From contig CANGBB010000002.1 of NCBI GenBank assembly GCA_947452065.1, forward strand, positions 310,001-374,000: a DNA stretch of 64,000 nt, given 5' to 3'. Position numbers and translations under genes: made by a program. The notes beneath the pieces are model-generated. The model was not told the DNA's origin. It worked only from the letters and a program-made list of their open reading frames with translations, and did no database searches. The number at the start of each line of letters is the position of its first letter. Within the stretch, counting starts at the first letter, position 1. Origin of the DNA: Gammaproteobacteria bacterium (lineage in GTDB: Bacteria > Pseudomonadota > Gammaproteobacteria > Steroidobacterales > Steroidobacteraceae). This document shows positions 9,593 through 18,221 of the stretch, piece after piece.

Positions 9593-10255
9593 GTGCACCG
9601 ACTCTTCTCCATCCGTCTCAAAACCGGGACCCTTTTCGTCACGGGGCTGCTGGCATTTTTCGTCGCGCCTGCTCGGGCCGCGCTGCCACCGAATGCTGCG
9701 ACCGCAGTGATCGCAGCCTGTGGTGTGGCCGCTACGGAAGGGGTGAGCATCGAGCCCCGTGGCCATGATCAGGTGCAGGTGACGTGCTCAAGCGTCGAGC
9801 GTGTTGCTAACCATGCTGTGCGCGTACGGAGCGATTGCCGTCGCGTGCGCGGCGGATGGGAGTGTCGAGCGCGCAGCAAACACATGCAGCTCGAACTCAA
9901 CGGCCGTACAGTGGCAGTGGAGTTTCCAGAGCCGATGAACACCTGGTCTGCTTATCAGATGGTGCAGGCGATCGGGCCGATGACTGTGCCCAAGGCGCTA
10001 CCTAGGCCAAAAGATCCGCGTGACCGTCAGGATCGCTGCGTGCTGGAAGGCGATGACCGCGATCCAAGGGTGGCGCGCATGACATTGCGCTGCGCGATCT
10101 GGATGGTCGAGTTCGTGAAGCTGTGTGTCGAGCCAGGCAACTGCCGCTACGAGCCTGCAATCCGGCGCGGCACCGATGCGCCGGGTGTCAGCGGGACTGA
10201 GTCACCTGAACGACGACGCCGAAGGCCGGATGGTCCAGATAATGCCTCTCATTGA
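9593..10255 (+). CDS. Secreted eight-cysteine protein of unknown function
   Basis: No family is recognised. It has 220 residues with a likely Sec signal peptide (basic start, hydrophobic LFVTGLLAFFV, cleavage near PARA-A). The mature part has eight cysteines, an even number consistent with periplasmic disulfides, and a charged, arginine-rich C-terminus (PERRRRRPDG). The GTG start is 7 bases after the preceding stop, so it may be co-transcribed with the PAS-GGDEF gene. Its last 68 bases overlap the convergent csiV gene. Confidence 0.6.
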   Translation: MHRLFSIRLKTGTLFVTGLLAFFVAPARAALPPNAATAVIAACGVAATEGVSIEPRGHDQVQVTCSSVERVANHAVRVRSDCRRVRGGWECRARSKHMQLELNGRTVAVEFPEPMNTWSAYQMVQAIGPMTVPKALPRPKDPRDRQDRCVLEGDDRDPRVARMTLRCAIWMVEFVKLCVEPGNCRYEPAIRRGTDAPGVSGTESPERRRRRPDGPDNASH

Positions 10256-10790
10256 GGCGCACCTTGCGTAGTTCGCTGAGCGTATAGACCGGTGCGTTGC
10301 CAAGCTGCAGCCAGGCACCGAAATGCAGCAGATCGCCGCGTTCCAGATAAAGCGTGCCACGCAGGTTAGGAACCTCAATACCCAGATCGGTCAGCGGCAG
10401 TCCGACATGTCGGCCCCATGCGGTGGCGGTCTGCAACCAACCCTTGTGGACCAGCACCTGCACCGAGCCACTCTTGCGCATCGTCTGCGCGAGCGCACTC
10501 ATCTGCAGTTCGTTGTCCTCCAGCGGTCGTACAACCGTCGGTGGTCCGCTGCCAACATCACGCTTGTCACCGAAGCCGCGGCCCTCGGGCTGGGCGGTGA
10601 AATCCTCGCTACCGCCGGGAGCCTGCGATTGGCGAAAGATGATCACTTCAACGCGGTAGAGATTACGCGCATTCAGTGCCGTTGCAGCCGAGCCGGCGGC
10701 TGGAGTCTCCGGGGTGGCGGGCGCATCAGCAGCCTGCAGCACCAGCGGTGCCAGTAGGGTCAGCAGCGTCAATGAGCGGCGCGTGATCAT
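10188..10790 (-). CDS. CsiV-family periplasmic protein
   Basis: Resembles CsiV (PF10972), a periplasmic peptidoglycan-associated protein. Features are a signal peptide (MITRRSLTLLTLLAPLVLQAADA), a low-complexity linker, then the family opening YRVEVIIFRQ and a C-terminal region with HFGAWLQLGNAPVYTL and ERHYLDHPAFGVVVQV. Its ATG overlaps the mfd stop by 4 bases, the mfd-csiV neighbourhood seen in other gammaproteobacteria. It converges on the upstream secreted-protein gene with a 68-base overlap, so one or both C-termini are constrained by the other frame. Confidence 0.75.
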   Translation of the reverse strand: MITRRSLTLLTLLAPLVLQAADAPATPETPAAGSAATALNARNLYRVEVIIFRQSQAPGGSEDFTAQPEGRGFGDKRDVGSGPPTVVRPLEDNELQMSALAQTMRKSGSVQVLVHKGWLQTATAWGRHVGLPLTDLGIEVPNLRGTLYLERGDLLHFGAWLQLGNAPVYTLSELRKVRLNERHYLDHPAFGVVVQVTQSR

Positions 10791-13700
10791 TTGCGCAGTT
10801 TATCAGGACGGCGTTGCCCGGGCGTTACGGGTGGCGTCGGGGTATCCGGCTGCCTGAGACGTTCCAGCAGTTGCTGCGCGAAGGTAAAGCGCTCGGCCGG
10901 CGTCTCGATGTCGTGGTTCACACGCAGTTTGAGTGAGCCTTCCAGCCGGTAGGTGTGCGGCTCGCGCTGGATCAGTCGCAGGACAGTGGTCGGCTCAACA
11001 CGGTTCTGTGCCTCGAAAAGGATGCTCCCGCCTTCGGGGCCAAGCTCCAGACGGCGCACCCCGAGTGCGCGTGCGCTCAGACGCAGGTGTGCCAGCTGCA
11101 GCAGGTGATTGCCCGGTTCCGGCAGCGGGCCGAAGCGGTCTACCAGCTCGGTGGCCAGGTCGTGCAACTGACTCACATCGGCAGCGACGATGCGCTGGTA
11201 CAGCGCCAGGCGCAGATGCATGTCGGGCACATAGTCCGGCGGGAGTAGGGCCGGGACATGCAACTCCACCTCGCTGACCGCCGCCAACGGGATCTCGGCC
11301 GCAGCGGCCCCACCATCGGCGCGTAGTCGATGTACGCAACGCTCCAGCATGTCGAGATACATCGCCAGTCCAACTTCGGCGAGTTCGCCGCTCTGGCGCT
11401 CGCCGAGGAACTCACCGGCGCCGCGGATTTCCAGATCATGCGTCGCGAGCATGAAGCCGGCGCCGAGCTCCTCCATCGACTCGATGGCCTCAAGGCGCTT
11501 GGCGGCATCCGCGGTGAGCGACTTGCGGTTAGGAACCAGCAGATAGGCATAGGCGCGATGATGTGAGCGGCCAACGCGGCCGCGCAGCTGGTGCAGTTGC
11601 GCGAGGCCAAGGCGGTCGGCGCGGTCGATGATGATGGTGTTGGCGGTGGGTACGTCGATACCGCTCTCGATGATCGTGGTGCACACCAGCGTGTTGAATC
11701 GCCGGTGACTGAAGTCCACCATCAGCTGTTCGAGTTCGCGCTCACGCATCTGGCCGTGACCGACGCGCACTTCGGCCTCGGGCACCAGGCGCTGGAATTC
11801 GGCCGCAACCTTCTCGATATCCTGCACCTCGTTGTGCATCAGATAGATCTGGCCACCGCGGCGCAGTTCGCGCAGTGCTGCCTCGCGCAGCGTGGGACCG
11901 TGCCATTCAGTCACAAAGGTTTTGATGGCGGTGCGGGCCACCGGCGGTGTGCTGATCAGCGACAGTTCGCGTAGACCCCCGAGCGCCATATTCAGGGTGC
12001 GCGGGATCGGTGTGGCCGTCAGCGTCAGTACATGCACCTCAGCGCGCAGTGTCTTGAGCTGCTCTTTATCGCGCACACCGAAGCGATGTTCTTCGTCGAC
12101 AATCACCAGTCCAAGTCGTTTGAAGCGCGGGTGGGCGTGCAGCAGCCGATGAGTGGCTACAACAATGTCCACTGAACCGTTTTCCAGTCCTTCCAGTACC
12201 GCATTCGATTCCTTGCTGGAACGAAAGCGTGACAGCGCTTCGATCCGCACCGGCCAGTCGGCAAATCGATCGCGAAAACTCTGCGCGTGCTGTTCGGCCA
12301 GCAGCGTCGTGGGCACCAGCACTGCCACTTGATGACCGGCCGCCGTGGCAACGAAGGCGGCGCGCATCGCCACTTCGGTCTTGCCGAATCCGACATCGCC
12401 GCAGACGATGCGATCCATCGGCGTTTCCTTGCCAAGGTCCGCCACCACCTGAGCAATCGCTTCGGCCTGGTCCGGTGTCTCTTCGAAGCGGAAGGCGTTG
12501 GCGAAGCTCTGATATTCGAGCTCGCCCGTCACCAGCGGGGCAGTGCGTCGCGCCTGACGGCGGGCGTGCAGATCCAGTAGCTCGGCCGCCACGTCGCGCA
12601 CCGCTTCGGCCGCGCGCGCCTTGGCCTTGCTCCATTGGTCCGTGCCCAGCTTGTGCAGCGGTGCAGTCTCGGGCGCGCCGCCGGTGTAGCGACCCACCAG
12701 ATGCAGGGCGTGTACCGGTACGTAGATGCGATCACCGCCGCGGTATTCGATCTGCAGGAATTCGCCGGTATCGCCGCCCACGTTCATGACTTGCAGTCCG
12801 AGGTAGCGGCCGACGCCATAGACCTCGTGCACCACCGGTGCGCCGATCTCCAGATTCTGCAGATCGCGCAGGATTGCAGCCGGGTCAGCCTGTACGCGGC
12901 GACGGCGTCGCGCCTGCTGAACGCGCGCGCCGAACAGTTGCGCCTCGCCCAGTACTAGGAGCGGTGGATCGTCCAGCGCCACGCCGGCCAGATCCTCGGC
13001 CACCGTGATCGCCAGTCGTGCACTGCCGTCGCGGAATGTGGCCCAGTCCGCCACGGGCCGTGGTGGCTTGCCGTGCGCACTGAGCATCTGCGCAATCACT
13101 TCGCGGCGCCCGGCCGAGTCAGCAGCGATCAGGACCCGTGCGGCGTGGCCGGAGAGATAGTCCAAGAGCGGTGCCAGCGGTTGGGCCGCGCGCGCATCGA
13201 GGTGAAAATCCCGCGGCTTGTGGCTGCCGGCATCATAGTCGCCGGCCTCAGTGCTACCCGGCACGGCGCGAAACGGCTGCAGCTGCACACGGGCGTGAGC
13301 GGCGTAACTGTGCTGAATCTGTTGCGGCTCAATGAAGGCCTCAGCGGGTGGCAGTAGCGGGCGCTCAATGTCGTGGGCGCGATCTTCGAAGCGCACGCCG
13401 ATTGAGTCCCACGCAGACTGCAGCGCCGTGGGCAGGTCCGCCGTGGTGGCCATGACCGCATCAGCCGGCAGATAGTCGAACAGGCTGGCTGTCTGATCGA
13501 AGAATAGCGGCAGGTAGAACTCGATGCCCGGCGGTGCCAGTCCCTCGGTGACGCCGCGGTACACCGGCATGCGTGTCAGATCACCTTGGAAGCGCGCGCG
13601 GAAGCGCTGGCGGAAGTCGCGCACGGCATTGGCGTCGAGCGGGAATTCACGTGCTGGCAGCAGACGGAATTCTTCGATCACCTCCAGCGAGCGCTGCGTC

Positions 13701-14299
13701 TCGGCATCAAAGCAGCGGATGCTGTCGATGCAATCATCGAACAGATCGACGCGTAGCGGCGTCTGCGCGCCCATGGGCCAGACATCGAACAGCGAGCCGC
13801 GCAGGGCATATTCACCGGGAGCGGAAACCTGTCCGACACTGGCATAGCCGCCACTGGACAGTCGCAACCGCAGCGGATCGACGGCGAGTTGGGCGCCGCG
13901 ACGGAGCTCGAAGGTGCGAGCACCCACATAGTCCACCGGCGGCAGGCGCGAGAGCAGCCCCTCAACGGTCAGCAGCAACACGCCATGCTTCAGGTCGGGC
14001 AATCGCGCCAGCGTGCTCAGCCGTCCCGAGACAATATCCGGATGCGGCGAGAACACGTCGTAGGGCAGTACCTCCCAGTCGGGCAGCGTGAGAATCTCGA
14101 ACGCGTCAGCGGCGAAGAAGCGCAGTTCGCTCGCCATGCGTTCCAGTTCGCGCGCATCCGCCGCGACATACACCCAGGCGCGCTGATCGGCGGCTACGGC
14201 CTCGCTGAGGGACAGCGCACCCGCACTGCCATGCAATCCATGCCAATGACAAAGGGAGGGCGCCCCGGCTGGCAGCGATAGCCCCGGTAGAACTTTCAT
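10787..14299 (-). CDS. mfd: Transcription-repair coupling factor Mfd
   Basis: ATP-dependent translocase that removes stalled RNA polymerase and recruits UvrA to the lesion. It is about 1170 residues. The N-terminus is UvrB-like (PDWEVLPYDVFSPHPDIVSGRL). A CarD-like RNA-polymerase-interacting domain contains GAPVVHEVYGVGRYLG and IEYRGGDRIYVPVH. A RecG-like motor has GDVGFGKTEVA (Walker A), DEEH, and QLRGRVGRS (motif VI), followed by a C-terminal regulatory domain. The start at 14299 (MKVLPGLSLP) is preferred; the ORF track extends 11 codons further. Confidence 0.97.
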   Translation of the reverse strand: MKVLPGLSLPAGAPSLCHWHGLHGSAGALSLSEAVAADQRAWVYVAADARELERMASELRFFAADAFEILTLPDWEVLPYDVFSPHPDIVSGRLSTLARLPDLKHGVLLLTVEGLLSRLPPVDYVGARTFELRRGAQLAVDPLRLRLSSGGYASVGQVSAPGEYALRGSLFDVWPMGAQTPLRVDLFDDCIDSIRCFDAETQRSLEVIEEFRLLPAREFPLDANAVRDFRQRFRARFQGDLTRMPVYRGVTEGLAPPGIEFYLPLFFDQTASLFDYLPADAVMATTADLPTALQSAWDSIGVRFEDRAHDIERPLLPPAEAFIEPQQIQHSYAAHARVQLQPFRAVPGSTEAGDYDAGSHKPRDFHLDARAAQPLAPLLDYLSGHAARVLIAADSAGRREVIAQMLSAHGKPPRPVADWATFRDGSARLAITVAEDLAGVALDDPPLLVLGEAQLFGARVQQARRRRRVQADPAAILRDLQNLEIGAPVVHEVYGVGRYLGLQVMNVGGDTGEFLQIEYRGGDRIYVPVHALHLVGRYTGGAPETAPLHKLGTDQWSKAKARAAEAVRDVAAELLDLHARRQARRTAPLVTGELEYQSFANAFRFEETPDQAEAIAQVVADLGKETPMDRIVCGDVGFGKTEVAMRAAFVATAAGHQVAVLVPTTLLAEQHAQSFRDRFADWPVRIEALSRFRSSKESNAVLEGLENGSVDIVVATHRLLHAHPRFKRLGLVIVDEEHRFGVRDKEQLKTLRAEVHVLTLTATPIPRTLNMALGGLRELSLISTPPVARTAIKTFVTEWHGPTLREAALRELRRGGQIYLMHNEVQDIEKVAAEFQRLVPEAEVRVGHGQMRERELEQLMVDFSHRRFNTLVCTTIIESGIDVPTANTIIIDRADRLGLAQLHQLRGRVGRSHHRAYAYLLVPNRKSLTADAAKRLEAIESMEELGAGFMLATHDLEIRGAGEFLGERQSGELAEVGLAMYLDMLERCVHRLRADGGAAAAEIPLAAVSEVELHVPALLPPDYVPDMHLRLALYQRIVAADVSQLHDLATELVDRFGPLPEPGNHLLQLAHLRLSARALGVRRLELGPEGGSILFEAQNRVEPTTVLRLIQREPHTYRLEGSLKLRVNHDIETPAERFTFAQQLLERLRQPDTPTPPVTPGQRRPDKLRK

Positions 14300-14460
14300 G
14301 CGCGCATTGTAGCCTGCGATCGCGCCATTCATGCGCCGCGCGGGCCCGCCAACATGACCCGGGGGTCGGGGCTCTCGGTGCGGGGTTGGCCGCCGCGGGG
14401 GCGGGGCCCATTGATCTCGGCAATCACCTTTGTCCGCGCTGTGGTCTAATTCCGCTCCAT

Positions 14461-15756
14461 ATGTTCCGGCCGCTCTCGCTGTTCATTGGCCTGCGCTATG
14501 CGCGTGCCCGCAATCACAAGTTTTTCGTGTCCTTCATCACGTGGGTGGCACTGGCGGGCATTGCGCTGGGCGTGGCGGCACTGATCGTCGTGCTGTCGGT
14601 GATGAACGGCTTTGGTGGCGAACTGCGCAACCGCTTGCTGTCGCTGACTGCGCATGCGCGGGTCGAATGGTCGGCCGCGGCGCTGGCGGGAATGCCGGCC
14701 GATGAGGCGGCGAGCCGCAGTGCGGAGCTTGCCACCCGGCTGCGTGCCATCCCGGGCGTCGCCGGCGTGGCACCGGTGCTGGAGTTGACGGCACTCGGTG
14801 TGCATCAACCGGACATGGTGCCGCTGCAGTTGCGGGGCATCGACCCTGGAGCCGAAGCGCAGGTGACATCGATTGCGGCGCTGCTTAAACAGGGTTCGCT
14901 GGCCGATCTGGTGCCGGGAAGCAATCATGTGATTCTCGGCATCGCGCTCGCGCAGCAGCTGGGCGTGCAAAGCGGTGAGCGTGTGATGCTGCTGGTACCG
15001 GTGGCACAGCCCGGTGCGCCGCCCAGTCCGCGGCTGCGTGAGTTCACCGTAGTCGGCGTTATCGAGGCCGGGCTCAGCGATCACGACAGCACATTGGCAC
15101 TGGCTCATCTGGACGATGTGGCCGCGTTGCTGCCGCCAACGGCGCGCTACAGCACGCTGCGACTGCGCTTCAATGACGCGCTGGCAGCGCCAGCGCTCAT
15201 GCCGGCTGTGCGAGCGGCGGCGCGTGCTGCCACTGGCCAGAGCGCTGGTGCCGACGTCCTCGTGCGTGACTGGACCGAAGACCATGCCAGCTATTTCCGC
15301 GCCCTGCGTGTGGAGAAGACCATGATGGCCGTGCTGCTGCTGCTGATCGTCGGCGTCGCAGCCTTCAATATCGTGGCGATGCTGGTGATGGTGGTGAACG
15401 AGAAGCGCACCGATATCGCCATCCTGCGTACGCTCGGCGCATCGCCGGGAACAATTTTGCGCGCCTTCATCGCGCAGGGTCTGGTGATTGGCTGGCTGGG
15501 TGTGGGTGTGGGCGTTGCGCTCGGTGTGCTGGTGGCGCGTAATGTGGCCCGCATCATGCCCGTGTTGGAGCGCGCTCTGGGCTTCCGTTTCCTGGATCCG
15601 GACACTTACTACATCACCACCGTGCCCTCGATCCTCGAGCGTAGCGACGTGATCTGGATCGCCTCACTGGCGCTGGCGATGACGCTGGCCGCAACGATTT
15701 ATCCGGCACTGCGCGCTGCCGCCACCGCACCGGCCGAGGCGTTGCGCTACGAATGA
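14461..15756 (+). CDS. lolC: Lipoprotein-releasing ABC transporter permease (LolC/LolE type, first copy)
   Basis: Inner-membrane subunit of the Lol system that extracts lipoproteins and hands them to LolA. An N-terminal transmembrane segment ([24 protein letters not shown]) precedes a periplasmic domain, then three C-terminal membrane segments typical of FtsX/MacB permeases. The start at 14461 matches the family (MFRPLSLFIGLRYARARNHKF); the longer ORF start adds unrelated residues. It overlaps the second permease by 4 bases. The LolC versus LolE label follows gene order only. Confidence 0.9.
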   Translation: MFRPLSLFIGLRYARARNHKFFVSFITWVALAGIALGVAALIVVLSVMNGFGGELRNRLLSLTAHARVEWSAAALAGMPADEAASRSAELATRLRAIPGVAGVAPVLELTALGVHQPDMVPLQLRGIDPGAEAQVTSIAALLKQGSLADLVPGSNHVILGIALAQQLGVQSGERVMLLVPVAQPGAPPSPRLREFTVVGVIEAGLSDHDSTLALAHLDDVAALLPPTARYSTLRLRFNDALAAPALMPAVRAAARAATGQSAGADVLVRDWTEDHASYFRALRVEKTMMAVLLLLIVGVAAFNIVAMLVMVVNEKRTDIAILRTLGASPGTILRAFIAQGLVIGWLGVGVGVALGVLVARNVARIMPVLERALGFRFLDPDTYYITTVPSILERSDVIWIASLALAMTLAATIYPALRAAATAPAEALRYE

Positions 15757-17012
15757 GCCATTGGCTTCGCAATCGTTACGAGTGGCTGCTGGGCACGCGT
15801 TACCTGCGTTCGCGGCAACAGGAGGGTTTCCTGTCGCTGATTTCGCTGGTTTCGATGGCTGGTCTGGCCGTGGGCGTCGCGGTGCTGATCGTGGTGCTTT
15901 CGGTGATGAACGGCTTTGAACGCGAGTTGCGCACGCGCATCCTCGCCGTGACCTCGCATGCGACGCTAATGGGTCTGAATGGTCAGTTGAACGACTGGCA
16001 CGAGGCACAGCAGGCCGCGCAAGCGCTGCCCGGTGTACTCGCAGCCGTGCCCTTCGTCGAACAGCAGGCCATGTTGAGCCATGAGTCCAAGATCGTCGCG
16101 AGCCAGATCCGCGGCATCCTGCCGGAAGAAGAGCAGCGCGCCGTCGGACTGGTGCAGCAGCTCTCGCCCGATGTACTGCAACAGCTTCAGCCCGGCGGAT
16201 TCAGTGTGGTGCTTGGGGACGTGCTGGCGCAGCAGCTGGGCCTGCGCGTCGGCGATCGCGTAGTGATGATGGCTGCGGAGGGCAGTGTGACGCCCGCCGG
16301 GCTCATGCCGCGCATGCGCCGACTGACACTCGTTGGCACCTTCCACAGTGGCATGTACGAATACGACAGCGCACTGGCACTGATGCACATCGACGATGTC
16401 CGGCTGATCTATCGCCTCGGCGATGGCGTCACCGGGCTGCGGCTGGCACTGGCCGATCCGTTACGTGCCCCTGCAGTGGTCCGCGAGCTGGCGCTCAAGC
16501 GCGGCGGCGGCTTTTATGTGAGCGACTGGACTCGTGTGCACGCGGGTTTCTTCCAGTCGATACAGATGACCAAATCACTCCTGTTCGTCGTGCTCTCCAG
16601 TCTCGTTGCCGTGGCAGCGTTCAACATCGTGGCCGCGCTGGTGCTGGTAGTGAAGGACAAACGCCGTGACATCGCACTGCTGCGCACGCTTGGCGCCGGA
16701 CCGCGCAATGTGTTGCTGGCCTTCCTGATTCAGGGTTCGTTGATCGGCCTGATCGGCACCTTCAGTGGTGCGGCACTTGGCTGGCTGATCGCCAGTCACC
16801 TGAGCACTCTGGTCAGAGTCGTGGAGCAACTGGCCCATACGCAGTTCATGGATGCGCGGATCTATTTCATGAGTGATCTACCGACCTGGGTGCAGTGGGG
16901 CGACGTACTGCGCGTCACGGGCATTGCTTTCCTGTTGTGCACACTCGCCACCATTTATCCCGCTTGGCGTGCGGCGCAGATGGCGCCATCGGAGGGACTG
17001 CGTCATGAATGA
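15753..17012 (+). CDS. lolE: Lipoprotein-releasing ABC transporter permease (LolC/LolE type, second copy)
   Basis: Second membrane subunit of the Lol exporter, paralogous to the first. Both share the [11 protein letters not shown] segment followed by an ELR(N/T)R turn and the C-terminal FtsX membrane domain. It is 419 residues, in the order permease-permease-ATPase. It overlaps the upstream gene by 4 bases and the lolD start by 8, so the three are one operon. Two distinct permeases rather than one LolF imply a heterodimer. Confidence 0.9.
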   Translation: MSHWLRNRYEWLLGTRYLRSRQQEGFLSLISLVSMAGLAVGVAVLIVVLSVMNGFERELRTRILAVTSHATLMGLNGQLNDWHEAQQAAQALPGVLAAVPFVEQQAMLSHESKIVASQIRGILPEEEQRAVGLVQQLSPDVLQQLQPGGFSVVLGDVLAQQLGLRVGDRVVMMAAEGSVTPAGLMPRMRRLTLVGTFHSGMYEYDSALALMHIDDVRLIYRLGDGVTGLRLALADPLRAPAVVRELALKRGGGFYVSDWTRVHAGFFQSIQMTKSLLFVVLSSLVAVAAFNIVAALVLVVKDKRRDIALLRTLGAGPRNVLLAFLIQGSLIGLIGTFSGAALGWLIASHLSTLVRVVEQLAHTQFMDARIYFMSDLPTWVQWGDVLRVTGIAFLLCTLATIYPAWRAAQMAPSEGLRHE

Positions 17013-17700
17013 AACGAACATCGCGGTATTGGAGGCGCGCGATGTGTCGCGCTCCTTCCAGCAGGGCGCGACGCGACTGGATGTGCTGCGCGGCTTGCAG
17101 CTGCGCGTGGCACCGGCCGAGCGTCTGGCCATCATCGGTGCTTCGGGCTCCGGCAAGACCACATTGCTGCAGATCCTCGGCGGACTGGATCGCCCGGACA
17201 TCGGACAGGTATACATCGAAGGTCGTGACATCCATCAGCTCAGCGAAAGCGAGCGCGGGTTGCTGCGCAACCGGACCATGGGCTTTGTCTACCAGTTTCA
17301 TCATCTGCTGCCGGAGTTCACGGCGCTGGAGAATGTCGCGATGCCGCTGCTGGTGGCCCGCTGCCCAGTGCGTGAAGCACGCGAACGTGCGGCAGCCATG
17401 CTGGAGCGCGTCGGACTGGCCGCGCGACTTGAGCATCGGCCGCATCAGCTGTCCGGTGGTGAGCGCCAGCGCGCGGCGGTGGCGCGTGCATTGGTCACCG
17501 CGCCACGCCTGGTGTTAGCTGACGAGCCGACCGGCAATCTGGATGGTCGCAATGCCGAACAAGTGTTCGCGCTGCTGCTGCAACTGAATCGCGAGCTGGG
17601 TACCAGTCTGGTGGTGGTCACGCACGATGTTCGACTGGCAGCACGCATGGACCGCGTGCTCGAGCTGGTCGACGGAAATCTACAGATTCCCGCCGGTTAA
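17005..17700 (+). CDS. lolD: Lipoprotein-releasing ABC transporter ATPase LolD
   Basis: ATPase that drives lipoprotein extraction by the LolC/E pair. It is 231 residues with Walker [10 protein letters not shown], signature [15 protein letters not shown], Walker [15 protein letters not shown] and an H-loop histidine ([10 protein letters not shown]). The start at 17005 ([18 protein letters not shown]) fits the family; the ORF track begins 44 codons too early. Its 3' end overlaps the convergent DUF2062 gene by 21 bases. Confidence 0.95.
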   Translation: MNETNIAVLEARDVSRSFQQGATRLDVLRGLQLRVAPAERLAIIGASGSGKTTLLQILGGLDRPDIGQVYIEGRDIHQLSESERGLLRNRTMGFVYQFHHLLPEFTALENVAMPLLVARCPVREARERAAAMLERVGLAARLEHRPHQLSGGERQRAAVARALVTAPRLVLADEPTGNLDGRNAEQVFALLLQLNRELGTSLVVVTHDVRLAARMDRVLELVDGNLQIPAG

Positions 17701-18219
17701 TCGGCTCGCGCGCCTGGCTTGGCGCAGCCGATATTGACGCACGACGGCCAAGCGCCACAGCCAGTTCACCAGCAGCCGGCTGAGCACGCTGCCGATCACG
17801 GCCAGAATCAGGCAGCCAAGCAGAAAGGCCTTCCAGCGAGGGCCCAGTCCGCTTTCCAGCCATCGCCAGCTCATCTCGAACTGGAAGTGTCGTGAGGGCT
17901 CCCGCAACACCCATGCGCCGGTGCGGAACGCCGCGTAATACAGCGGCACCACCGACAGGGGGTTGAGCAACATCGTGCTGGCCACGGTCACCGGCAGGTT
18001 GAGTCGCCAGATGATTGCTACCACCACTGCAGTCACCGTATGCACCGGCAGGGGCACGAAGGCGATGGCGACGCCGGCTGCTACGCCGCTGGCCACGGCG
18101 CGTCGATTCAGCGCCCACAGATGGCTCTCGGCAATGCGATGGCCCCAGATGCGCAGATACCAGCGGTCACGCCTGCTGTGCATCCAATCGGCAGCTTTTC
18201 TGGCGAGCTCGCGGGGCAT
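17680..18219 (-). CDS. DUF2062 membrane protein
   Basis: A 179-residue integral membrane protein of the DUF2062 family, function unknown. The conserved pattern runs SVAxGVAxGxAIAFxPxP-like ([19 protein letters not shown]), with [24 protein letters not shown] and a C-terminal hydrophobic helix ([16 protein letters not shown]). It converges on lolD and diverges from comEC with start codons almost touching. The lolCDE-DUF2062-comEC neighbourhood suggests an envelope role but nothing more specific. Confidence 0.8.
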   Translation of the reverse strand: MPRELARKAADWMHSRRDRWYLRIWGHRIAESHLWALNRRAVASGVAAGVAIAFVPLPVHTVTAVVVAIIWRLNLPVTVASTMLLNPLSVVPLYYAAFRTGAWVLREPSRHFQFEMSWRWLESGLGPRWKAFLLGCLILAVIGSVLSRLLVNWLWRLAVVRQYRLRQARRASRLTGGNL

Positions 18220-18221
18220 GG

